Assembly: GCA_902780865.1 (NCBI GenBank)
Contig: CACZHC010000007.1
Span: 1 to 39,756 of the forward strand
Length of the DNA: 39,756 bases
Reading direction: 5' to 3'
Origin: an uncultured bacterium
GTDB lineage: Bacteria; Verrucomicrobiota; Kiritimatiellia; RFP12; UBA1067
Shown: positions 32,394 to 39,498 of the stretch, in pieces
Numbering within the stretch: the first letter of the stretch is position 1
How the letters are laid out: every line of letters begins with the position of its first letter
Notes under the pieces: model-generated
Databases searched by the model: none
The model's input: only the letters and a program-made list of their open reading frames with translations
What the model was told of the DNA's origin: nothing
Translations under genes and position numbers: made by a program

Positions 32394-34235
32394 CTACGCC
32401 TGGATCGCGTCGCGCATCGACTGCATTTCCGCCTGGCGGACTGCATTCATCAGCTGGACGACGTTGTTCACAAGCTCCTCGGCCTGGTTGAAGAGGTCCT
32501 TCGTCTGGTCGAGTTCCTCCTCGGACTTCTTCTGCTGCGCGCCCATCTTCGTCGCCTCCGCGTTGAGGAGCTGCGACCAGTTCTGCACGAAGTTCTGCCC
32601 GAAGCCGCCGATCGCCGCGATCAGGCTGTTGTACGCCTGCGCCTTTGTGATCGTGTTGCTGGCGTTGATGTAGTCAACGCTGTTCGCGCGCGTCTGCTGC
32701 GTGGAGAGGTACCTGCCTCTCGCCTCCTCGACGTCGGCAAGATGGGCCTTGGAGTCGGTGAGTCCCTCCTGCATGAGCTTCGCGTTGCCGTAGGCCCGGG
32801 CGTAGGTGAGTTGGTTCTGCGCCTTCTCGAGCTTCGCCTCCGCGGCCTTGATATCGGCCTTCGAGCCGGTCTTGATCGCCTCGTTGTAGTCCTTCAGCGC
32901 GGAATCGTAGGAGCTCTCGAACTTCTGGACCTCGAGCTTGATCTGGGCGCGAAGGTTCTGCTTCGCCGTTTCCAGATCGACTTTCAGCCGGCCGGTCTTC
33001 TCCGCGAATTTCGCGTACGCGCCGTCGCAGGCCGTCCTGAAGTCGGCCTTGGCCTGCTCGAGTTTCGCTGCGGCGCCCTCCATGTCAATGGCCGAAAGCT
33101 GGGGATTGGACGCCTTGAGGTTCATCAACTTCGACTTGTCGGCCATGCTCAGCTGTTCGAATGGCACGGAGCTCTTCTCGATGAAGAACTGCTTGTCGGC
33201 GTCCGAGAGGCCCTGGATCGCGTTCACCGACTCCTTCGCAGCGTTGTAGCCCGCTTTGGCGGCGTCGAGCTTCGCGACGGCCGTCTTCACGTCGGCGAAC
33301 TCCGGAGCGTCAAGACCCGCCACGTCCTGGGACGTCACGGTTTCGGCGCTCCTGCCGAGCGCATCCGCCGTGTTCTGCTTGCCGATCGAGTCCTGCAGCG
33401 CGTTCTTCGTGTCGGTGAACTTCGCCTGCGCCTGACGGAGCTCCACGCTGTCGGTGAAGCTGTTCTCGACTTCGCTCTGGACGGAGTGGCCGTTCGTAAG
33501 GGACGGCTTGCCTCCGATCTGCTGCTGCACCTTGGCGAGCTGCTTGTCGGCGTTGCCCTGGTTGTTGGCCGCCTTCATCATGTCCACGTTCTTGCCCGCG
33601 ACGTCGAGCCCCGCCGTCTTCTCCGTTCCGAGCTGCGCATTGAAGGCCTTGGCCTGCTGGTAGAGCGAGATGAACGTCGCGGCGGACTGGAGCGCGCAGC
33701 AGATTGCGCCTGCTATCATGCCCGTAATCGCGGCGGTGCGCTGGGCTTCGGCCTGGTCCAGGATGCTCTTCTGAACGGCCAGATTCTCCGCGAGACGCAT
33801 CTCGCGTGTGGCGTCGCGTTGCTTCTGCGCGACCTCGACAAGAAGCGCCATCATCTTGTAGAGGTCGAACATCGCGCGCCTAATATTGCTCTGCGCGCTG
33901 TCCTTCGGCATCGCGGCGAGAGTCTTGGTGAGCGTCTCGCTGAGCGTGTCGTGGAACAACTTGATCTGCTCCTCGGTGAGATTGAGGCTCGTGTCGGCCG
34001 CGAGCTTCTGGCAGAGCGAGTCGATCGCCGCCTGGTCCACCGTCTCGGGGATGTCGAGGTCGTCCGGTATCCTGATGGTGACCGGCGTCTCGACTCCGTC
34101 CACGGTCCGGGTGATCGTGACGTTCGTCGATCCCGCGACGCCGTCGGCGCCTTCGGTCTTCGTGACCTCGCCGAGCTTGCTGAGGAGCGCGTCCCAGTTG
34201 ACCGCTCCTGCATTTCCATTTACTTGAAGGCTCAT
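32394..34235 (-). CDS. sctB: T3SS minor translocator SctB (YopD/IpaC/EspB-like), enlarged
   Basis: A 613-residue protein that would form the host-membrane pore with SctE. It has one clear membrane segment (about 167-191, 'AAITGMIAGAICCALQSAAT'), no signal peptide, long coiled coils (about 195-560), and a C-terminal amphipathic helix ('LMNAVRQAEMQSMRDAIQA'), as in YopD/IpaC. It is about twice the usual family length; the extra is Ala/Lys/Glu-rich helix (about 240-530). It follows sctE in the order sycD-sctE-sctB, like sycD-yopB-yopD. ATG 34235 has GGAG upstream. Assignment is by topology and position. Confidence 0.72.
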   Translation of the reverse strand: MSLQVNGNAGAVNWDALLSKLGEVTKTEGADGVAGSTNVTITRTVDGVETPVTIRIPDDLDIPETVDQAAIDSLCQKLAADTSLNLTEEQIKLFHDTLSETLTKTLAAMPKDSAQSNIRRAMFDLYKMMALLVEVAQKQRDATREMRLAENLAVQKSILDQAEAQRTAAITGMIAGAICCALQSAATFISLYQQAKAFNAQLGTEKTAGLDVAGKNVDMMKAANNQGNADKQLAKVQQQIGGKPSLTNGHSVQSEVENSFTDSVELRQAQAKFTDTKNALQDSIGKQNTADALGRSAETVTSQDVAGLDAPEFADVKTAVAKLDAAKAGYNAAKESVNAIQGLSDADKQFFIEKSSVPFEQLSMADKSKLMNLKASNPQLSAIDMEGAAAKLEQAKADFRTACDGAYAKFAEKTGRLKVDLETAKQNLRAQIKLEVQKFESSYDSALKDYNEAIKTGSKADIKAAEAKLEKAQNQLTYARAYGNAKLMQEGLTDSKAHLADVEEARGRYLSTQQTRANSVDYINASNTITKAQAYNSLIAAIGGFGQNFVQNWSQLLNAEATKMGAQQKKSEEELDQTKDLFNQAEELVNNVVQLMNAVRQAEMQSMRDAIQA

Positions 34236-34246
34236 TGTCTGGCTCC

Positions 34247-34281
34247 TTTCAACTTTAAACTTCGAACTTCAAACTTCGAAC
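34247..34281. repeat. Heptamer array, 5 x 7 bp, between sctE and sctB
   Basis: TTTCAAC, TTTAAAC, TTCGAAC, TTCAAAC, TTCGAAC in perfect 7-bp register. It fills the whole space between the sctE stop codon (34282) and the sctB ribosome binding site, as does the array at 15690. Confidence 0.95.
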
Positions 34282-35364
34282 TTACGCCATCGCGCCCATG
34301 TTGTTCGCGATTGCAGTCTGCGTGTCTGTCGCGGACGAGAGCATCTCCGCCACCTGCGAGATCGCCTGCTGGAGCATCTGGAGGATCTGATTGAGTTCCT
34401 CTTCGCACTCATCGAGGCGCTGCTTGAGCGCGGTGATGTACTTCTCGGTCTCAGAGACGTCGGCCTGCGACATCCCGGCCTTGAAGGCGTCGTATGCTCC
34501 GACGCCGCTTGCGACGCCTGAGCCGATTCCGACGATTGTCATGGTCAGCGCGACGGCGGCACGGATCTTCTCCATCGTCTCGACGGTGACCTTGAGACCC
34601 TTCGCGGTGTCTGCGATGCCCTTGGCCACGCTCGAGACGGCCGACGCGCCGCCGCCCGCGAGGCCGGCGCCGAGGGAGGCCGCCATAATCGCGACGGTGA
34701 TGAGCACCTGCGCGAGGATCTGCGACGCCTGCTTGCTGAGCCCCAGGCTCTCAAGGCCCTTGGCGAGCTTTTCGACGATCTTGTCCATCACGCCAGTCTC
34801 GTTGAGCACCTGGCACCCGATCGCGATCGCCGCGCCGATGACCGGACCGACTGCGAGGCCGCCTGTAGCGACGCACGCGACTACTGCCGCGACGACCGCG
34901 AGAGCCGTCATCAGCCAGCCGAAGATCTTGCTCGCCAGACGGGACTTCGCCGCCTTGTCCATGTCCTTGAGGGACTTCTCGATCTTCTCGGAGCGGTTGT
35001 TGCGCTCCGCGTCGAGTGCGTCCTTCTGCATGTCGATGCGCTCCTTGGCCATCGCCGTCTGACGCTCCTCGTTGTCCATCTGGATGTACGAGAGGAGTTT
35101 CTCGAGGTTCTGCTCGAGCTGCTTGATGTCGGCGGGGTTGTCAAGGGCCGGAACGCCCGTAGAGCCAGTCGGACTGCCGGTTTCGGCGCCGTCGGCGCGC
35201 GGGTTCGTGTTGACGCTGACGTTGCGTCCGCCGAGAAGCGCCGCGATATTCTTGATGGTCTCGGTCGCCTTGTCGGAAAGGCCAAGCCCCTTCGCGAAAT
35301 CGGCCGTCTGGTCTATCGTGCTCGGCATCTTGCCCGCCGGAATGCTGTTGATTTCTCCTGCCAT
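34282..35364 (-). CDS. sctE: T3SS major translocator SctE (YopB/IpaB/SipB-like)
   Basis: A 360-residue pore-forming translocator. A coiled coil (about 80-140, 'QLEQNLEKLLSYIQMDNEER') precedes 'SRLASKIFGWLMTALAVVAA', matching the 'KIFGW' start of the first hydrophobic hairpin in IpaB/SipB. Hydrophobic segments span about 147-185, 216-240 and 273-295. The C-terminal helix ('ITALKQRLDECEEELNQILQ') is typical too. The frame is open further upstream, but ATG 35364 has AAAGGATC and lies 65 bases after the 30-bp promoter element. It is exported with the help of the SycD-type chaperone encoded just upstream. Confidence 0.85.
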   Translation of the reverse strand: MAGEINSIPAGKMPSTIDQTADFAKGLGLSDKATETIKNIAALLGGRNVSVNTNPRADGAETGSPTGSTGVPALDNPADIKQLEQNLEKLLSYIQMDNEERQTAMAKERIDMQKDALDAERNNRSEKIEKSLKDMDKAAKSRLASKIFGWLMTALAVVAAVVACVATGGLAVGPVIGAAIAIGCQVLNETGVMDKIVEKLAKGLESLGLSKQASQILAQVLITVAIMAASLGAGLAGGGASAVSSVAKGIADTAKGLKVTVETMEKIRAAVALTMTIVGIGSGVASGVGAYDAFKAGMSQADVSETEKYITALKQRLDECEEELNQILQMLQQAISQVAEMLSSATDTQTAIANNMGAMA

Positions 35365-35428
35365 TGGTCGGATCCTTTCGTTGTTGTTTTGAAAGTCTGA
35401 ATGTTTGTGGTTGTTGCCCTGTTCGCCC

Positions 35429-35458
35429 TGTATACACTTAAGTCGGCACAAGGTTACA
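35429..35458 (-). promoter_or_regulatory. 30-bp conserved T3SS promoter element, copy B
   Basis: Minus-strand TGTAACC (35458-35452), 15 bases, TGTATACA (35436-35429), 65 bases before the sctE ATG. It would drive sctE-sctB. Confidence 0.8.
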
Positions 35459-35485
35459 AACTTTTTTCACCCATTCAACTTTCAA

Positions 35486-35971
35486 CTATTCTTCAACCTT
35501 AAACTCATCCTCGCCGATCGCCTTGCGGAGCTCGGCGGCCTTGGCGCGGTATTCGCGTCCGAGGTCCGTGTTCGCCGGGCAGTAGTGCTCGAGCGCCATT
35601 ATCGCGCTCGCCGCGTTCCCCTTGTCGCCGAGCGCGAGATAGCACTCCGCCGCGTGCAGCTGCGGCTTCGGGTTCTCGAGATCGAGGAACGAGGAGTATC
35701 CGTACGAGGCGATCGCCTTCTGGTAGTCCTTCTGGGCCTGCTGAACCGCGCCGAGCGCGAACCAGTACTTCGTGCTCAGGTGGTCGAAGAGGACAAGGAA
35801 CTCGAAGAGCTTCTGCGCTTCCTCGAACTTGCCTGTCGTGTAATAGCCGAAGCCGAGGGAGTAGACCGCCTCGAGCTCGTCGTTGGTGATGCCGCGCACT
35901 TCCTTGAGAGTCGCTCCGTTGGCAAACGACTTGGCGGCTGCAGCAATCTTCTCTTCGGTTATCTTGTCCAT
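35486..35971 (-). CDS. sycD: SycD/LcrH/SicA-type translocator chaperone
   Basis: A 161-residue class II chaperone with three TPRs: 'LEAVYSLGFGYYTTGKFEEA', 'KYWFALGAVQQAQKDYQKAI' and 'PQLHAAECYLALGDKGNAAS'. The phrase 'LFEFLVLFDHLSTKYWFALG' is characteristic of LcrH/SycD. It binds SctE and SctB in the cytoplasm before export and in other species also serves regulation. ATG 35971 has a strong AAAGGAGAG site. The last codons lie in a GTTGAA-type repeat that continues past the TAG. It sits between the coiled-coil tip candidate and sctE. Confidence 0.93.
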   Translation of the reverse strand: MDKITEEKIAAAAKSFANGATLKEVRGITNDELEAVYSLGFGYYTTGKFEEAQKLFEFLVLFDHLSTKYWFALGAVQQAQKDYQKAIASYGYSSFLDLENPKPQLHAAECYLALGDKGNAASAIMALEHYCPANTDLGREYRAKAAELRKAIGEDEFKVEE

Positions 35972-36019
35972 GTTTCTCTCCTTTTGTGGTTTTAGATATA
36001 TCTTAATTTTTGATTATCT

Positions 36020-36074
36020 GCCGCAAAGATCGCAAAGAACACAAAGCCTTTGCGAACTATGCGTTCTTTGCGGC
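36020..36074. repeat. CTTTGCG inverted repeat upstream of sycD
   Basis: GCCGCAAAGA (36020-36029) is exactly complementary to TCTTTGCGGC (36065-36074), and inner CGCAAAG and CTTTGCG copies can extend the stem. It lies between the coiled-coil gene and sycD. It could be a weak terminator or RNA-processing hairpin, though the downstream T-run is poor. Confidence 0.7.
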
Positions 36075-36084
36075 TCTACATATT

Positions 36085-36861
36085 TTACACCGTTTCTATC
36101 CGGTTCTGCTGGATCGTGTCGGTGAGCTCGCGCTCGATCTTGTCGAGCGAGTCGCGTATCGCGTTGAGCGGATCGTTCGCGGCGAGTTTCTCCGCCTCCT
36201 TGCGCGCTTCCGCAGCGCTCTCCGCCTTCTCCTGGGGCGTCAGCGTCGTAAGCTCGCTCGCGATCGTCTTGAGCGTGTTCTCGCCGACCGAATTCACGAT
36301 GGCCGATATCTTGCCCTTCACTTCGGCTATCTCGTTCTTCGTCTTGGCTATCTTGCCCTGGATGTCGTCCATCGTCTTTTCCTTGGCGACAAGCTCCTCG
36401 CGCACGAGCTTCTGCTCCTCCACCATCTTGTTGTGATCCTTGCCGTCCTTCACGGCCTGCTCGATCATCTTTTTAAGCTGGTCGATCTTCGCCTCCAGGA
36501 TAAGCATTTCCCCTCTGGTCTTGGACGCATCGTCCGTGTAGCCCTTGAGATTCCCCTCCAGTTCGCCCAGCTTCTCCGCGAGCGCCAGTCCCGACTCGAG
36601 CGCGGATTTCTGCGCCTCGTCCAGCGACTGTCCGATGGAAGTAAGCGACGTCATCAGCATAAGGAACCTCGTGCGCTCGCTGTCGCTCTTGAGCTTGGCG
36701 ACAAGCGCCTCGAGGTCGGACATCGATCCGTCCGTGACCGTTACGGATTTCCCGCCGAGCAGCGCTGCGAGGGCCTTCCCCTGTTCTGTGGGCGCGGGAA
36801 GATCTGGCGCGGACATCTGGATAGAGCCCGCGAGTCTTGTTGTGTCAAGTTGTATGCTCAT
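36085..36861 (-). CDS. Coiled-coil T3SS secreted protein, needle-tip candidate
   Basis: A 258-residue soluble, helical protein, with no signal peptide or membrane segment. An N-terminal Pro-rich piece is followed by 'KALAALLGGKSVTVTDGSMS', which matches 'NIAALLGGRNVSVNTN' of SctE. Long coiled coils follow (about 85-190, 'ILEAKIDQLKKMIEQAVKDG', 'REELVAKEKTMDDIQGKIAK'). It sits upstream of sycD-sctE-sctB, where Yersinia has the tip protein lcrV, so a hydrophilic translocator or tip role is plausible. The match to SctE could instead mean a SctE-derived paralog that lost its membrane part. ATG 36861 is used because earlier ATGs lie inside the promoter element. Confidence 0.6.
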   Translation of the reverse strand: MSIQLDTTRLAGSIQMSAPDLPAPTEQGKALAALLGGKSVTVTDGSMSDLEALVAKLKSDSERTRFLMLMTSLTSIGQSLDEAQKSALESGLALAEKLGELEGNLKGYTDDASKTRGEMLILEAKIDQLKKMIEQAVKDGKDHNKMVEEQKLVREELVAKEKTMDDIQGKIAKTKNEIAEVKGKISAIVNSVGENTLKTIASELTTLTPQEKAESAAEARKEAEKLAANDPLNAIRDSLDKIERELTDTIQQNRIETV

Positions 36862-36879
36862 GGTTTTTCCTTTCTGCAT

Positions 36880-36909
36880 TGTATACACGCCAAATCCGAA
36901 AAGGTTACA
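36880..36909 (-). promoter_or_regulatory. 30-bp conserved T3SS promoter element, copy A
   Basis: Minus-strand TGTAACC (36909-36903), 15 bases, TGTATACA (36887-36880), only 19 bases before ATG 36861. If the second box is the -10, the transcript starts just before the AAAGGAA ribosome binding site. A separate TATAAT (36926-36921) lies a few bases further upstream. Confidence 0.8.
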
Positions 36910-36955
36910 TCGTCGATGATATTATACTAAATTTTACCTCTTTGTGGTGAAAATA

Positions 36956-39232
36956 TCATTCAAGTGCAAAAATATCTTCCTGCCTGATGTCGTCGATGGA
37001 GAACTCTGGCGTCTTGTTGCCGAGTTCCTCGTCGGAGGCGTTCTTGATCGTCATCGTGACGGTCACCTTCGTCTCGCCCAGGACAAGTCCGTCGTAGGAC
37101 GTTCCCTTGAAATCCGGCGGATTGAACATGCCGTCATTCCCAAGCAAGTTGGTCACCTTGTTCCTGACTTGGTACGTCATGGTGATCGTAACATCCCCGT
37201 TGTCGGCGATTTCGAGGTTGTATTTGTCGCCGGGAAGGCGGTCGGCGGCAACAACGACCGTTCCTTTTTCGCCGAGGCTCGTGCGCGGCACGCCCCTCAG
37301 ATTGCTGTTCTCCCCGCCGTGGTTGACGAGATGGTCGATCACCCCGTAGAGCCCATCTGCCTGTCCGCAGACAAACGACACGAGCTGCCTCATCTTCTTG
37401 TGCCTGTTGTCGAACGTCTTCTCGAGAAACTCCGCATAGCCTTTCTGCGCCGGGTAGTCCTTTTCGCTGGTCTTGATTAGCTGGGGGTACGGTGTGCCAA
37501 GCTGCGCATTGGGGATGTTCCGTCCGTCGATCGTAACGTATCCGGTTCTGTATTCGCGCAGGGACTGGATCATCAACCCGGTGGAAAGGCTTCGGGCCTG
37601 CGTCACATCGGTTATCTTGAGGCATTCCTTGAGGTCGTCGGCGAGCTTCTTCTTGAGGGTGTTCTTGACGGTCGCGACATCCTCTTCCGTATCGAGCCTG
37701 AACCCGGCTTCGAGCGCGCCGAGGACCTCGGGGTTGGCCTGCAAATGCTTGACGACCATCTCCGGACGCGGCGTCTTCGCCTTGCCGAAGTCGAACGGAT
37801 CGTTGAGCTGCTCGGCGAAGAACGACGTCTCGAAGCGGTCTATGAGGCGGTTGAGCATCTTCTCCGCCTTCGCCCCCTTGCCGAACGTCTGCTCGACAAG
37901 CGCCTTGAGGGCGGCCTTCTGGTCGTTGTTGAAGCGAAGCGCCGAATCGCCGTACTTTTCGAGTCTGTCGCAAAGTTTGTTGATGTTGTCGAAGCGGTCG
38001 AAGGGAGCCTTTTCTATGATGCCTTCGAGGTTGTCCATGATCGCCGGCGGAATCACGACCTGCCTGCCGGAGTTCATCCCGGCCGTGTGCGCCGCGCCGA
38101 GAAGCCGGGACCTGGCGGAAGCCGCCATGTCTTTCGCAAGGGCTTCCTTGTAGGTGTCGTAGAGTTCGTCGCAGTCTTCGCCGAGCGACTTGACGAGGCC
38201 GAAGACTTGGTCGCGGAACTCGGCGATCGCCGGATTCGACTTCGCGGCCTCTCTCAGCGGGTCCATGATCGAATCCCTCACGATGTCCGACAGTCCGCCG
38301 ACTTTCTTGTTCATGAACAGCTGTTGGCATATCTTCTGCCTGTCCGTCAGCTCGTTGGTGGAAAGCTTGCCCTCAAGAGCGGTCATGTTGCCGGCGAGAT
38401 CGTTCATGGCCTTGCGCAGCTCGTCGAGGGTGTCGTCGGGAAGATTCGCGGCCTTGCGCAGCTCCTCCGCATCGTTGAGGATGTTCCTGAACTTGAACGC
38501 GAGGTTCTCGGCGATCTTGGCGAGCTGGGATGTCATCGCCTGTCCTGGGAAGTTCTTGGCGAGGGTCTTGTTCCGCGTGTCGTTGTTGGCGATCTCACGG
38601 CGGACGTTGAAGTCCTTGAGGAACGAGGCAGAGTCCTTCATGTAGAGCGAGCCCGCGTTCATCGTGCGGTTTGCGGCGGATCCCTTCGTGATAACCTGAT
38701 TAAAGGCATCCTCAAGCGATATCCTCAACCCCTGTGAGCACAGGTTGGCCGCAGTGTTGAGCTTTCCAAAGTCAAGGCGCGTGTATCCGGCGGCGAATGC
38801 CTTGTTCGCCAGCTCTCCGTCCGGGTCGTGCTTGTTGTCGAACACGTTTTCGCGCTCGAGGTTCGCTATTGCGTCCCTCACCGCAATGATCCGGCGCGCG
38901 GTGAGGGGCTTGCCGCACCCGTAGTCCTTGAGGAGCATCGCGTCCTTGACGCTCTGCGGAATGTTCTTCTCGCCGCCGAACATGTCGGCGACGCACTTTT
39001 TGAAAATGTCGCGCACCGCGTTGTTGTCGTTGCGTGCGCCCTTCCAGCGTAGAAAGCTCAAGGATACCCAGTCGAACCTGCTGGACGTCTTGATATTGCG
39101 CTCCTCGAGCGTGGTGCCGCCGGCGGCTGCAATGTCGCCCTTCGACGCGATGGCCGTCTTCTTGCCAGCGGCCATCCGCCCCTCGGCGAAGCTGACGAAC
39201 CTGCTGAACTGCTCGTTTACTGCGTTTATCAT
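36956..39232 (-). CDS. Large predicted T3SS effector, paralog of the 9725-11974 gene
   Basis: A 758-residue soluble protein homologous over its length to the 749-residue protein at 9725-11974. They share 'MINAVNEQFSRFV', 'GKKTAIA-KGDIA', 'LKDYGCGKPLTARRI', 'FDxRHKKMRQLVSF'-type segments and a beta-rich end ('TMTIKNASDEELGN', 'PEFSIDD'). No known catalytic motif or domain was recognised. ATG 39232 has AAAAGGAA upstream and lies 45 bases after copy C of the 30-bp element. That element also precedes the translocators, which supports a secreted role. Being encoded at both ends of the locus suggests a duplicated, diverging effector family. Function unknown. Confidence 0.7.
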   Translation of the reverse strand: MINAVNEQFSRFVSFAEGRMAAGKKTAIASKGDIAAAGGTTLEERNIKTSSRFDWVSLSFLRWKGARNDNNAVRDIFKKCVADMFGGEKNIPQSVKDAMLLKDYGCGKPLTARRIIAVRDAIANLERENVFDNKHDPDGELANKAFAAGYTRLDFGKLNTAANLCSQGLRISLEDAFNQVITKGSAANRTMNAGSLYMKDSASFLKDFNVRREIANNDTRNKTLAKNFPGQAMTSQLAKIAENLAFKFRNILNDAEELRKAANLPDDTLDELRKAMNDLAGNMTALEGKLSTNELTDRQKICQQLFMNKKVGGLSDIVRDSIMDPLREAAKSNPAIAEFRDQVFGLVKSLGEDCDELYDTYKEALAKDMAASARSRLLGAAHTAGMNSGRQVVIPPAIMDNLEGIIEKAPFDRFDNINKLCDRLEKYGDSALRFNNDQKAALKALVEQTFGKGAKAEKMLNRLIDRFETSFFAEQLNDPFDFGKAKTPRPEMVVKHLQANPEVLGALEAGFRLDTEEDVATVKNTLKKKLADDLKECLKITDVTQARSLSTGLMIQSLREYRTGYVTIDGRNIPNAQLGTPYPQLIKTSEKDYPAQKGYAEFLEKTFDNRHKKMRQLVSFVCGQADGLYGVIDHLVNHGGENSNLRGVPRTSLGEKGTVVVAADRLPGDKYNLEIADNGDVTITMTYQVRNKVTNLLGNDGMFNPPDFKGTSYDGLVLGETKVTVTMTIKNASDEELGNKTPEFSIDDIRQEDIFALE

Positions 39233-39276
39233 GGCTCTGTTCCTTTTAGAGTTTTCCAGATGTAATTATTCGCCCT

Positions 39277-39306
39277 GTATACACTCAGAAACGCAAAAGG
39301 TTACAA
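39277..39306 (-). promoter_or_regulatory. 30-bp conserved T3SS promoter element, copy C
   Basis: Minus-strand TGTAACC (39306-39300), 15 bases, TGTATACA (39284-39277), 45 bases before ATG 39232. Confidence 0.8.
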
Positions 39307-39359
39307 TTCAATAACCTCATGTCGTACTGTACTTCTGTTTAACTATCAAAACAGCCAAA

Positions 39360-39368
39360 TTATAGCAT
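39360..39368 (-). promoter_or_regulatory. Extended -10 promoter upstream of copy C
   Basis: Minus-strand TGCTATAAT, about 55 bases upstream of the 30-bp element and 128 bases before ATG 39232. It may give a second, sigma-70-type transcript whose leader contains the element. Confidence 0.45.
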
Positions 39369-39385
39369 ATTTTCACGCTTTATGC

Positions 39386-39484
39386 CTACACCAACGCAAT
39401 TACATAGAAGGGCCCCTTTTTGCCAGTGAAGTTGTTCATCTCGGGGACAGGCCCCACGAATGCCCCTATTATATTGGCCGTCAT
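39386..39484 (-). CDS. Small hypothetical protein (32 aa)
   Basis: ATG 39484 is preceded by a strong AAGGAGAGG site and lies 14 bases after the stop of the upstream partial gene. The product has a hydrophobic start ('MTANIIGAFVGPVPEMNNFT') and a hydrophobic end ('FYVIALV'). The middle 'GPVP' is encoded by a GGGGCCTGTCCCC palindrome of the repeat family seen in the MFS gene. It may be a genuine small protein or the truncated start of a longer gene. I recognise no family. Confidence 0.4.
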   Translation of the reverse strand: MTANIIGAFVGPVPEMNNFTGKKGPFYVIALV

Positions 39485-39498
39485 CGCCTCTCCTTCTT

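Noticed and set aside
32052..34394. 780-codon plus-strand frame covering the right boundary repeat and sctB
   Set aside because: Its composition is that of a reverse-strand shadow; the minus-strand frame has translocator features, a ribosome binding site and a terminator.
36020..36074. Riboswitch upstream of sycD
   Set aside because: The inverted CTTTGCG repeat is a simple hairpin of a unit repeated elsewhere; no known riboswitch core was seen.
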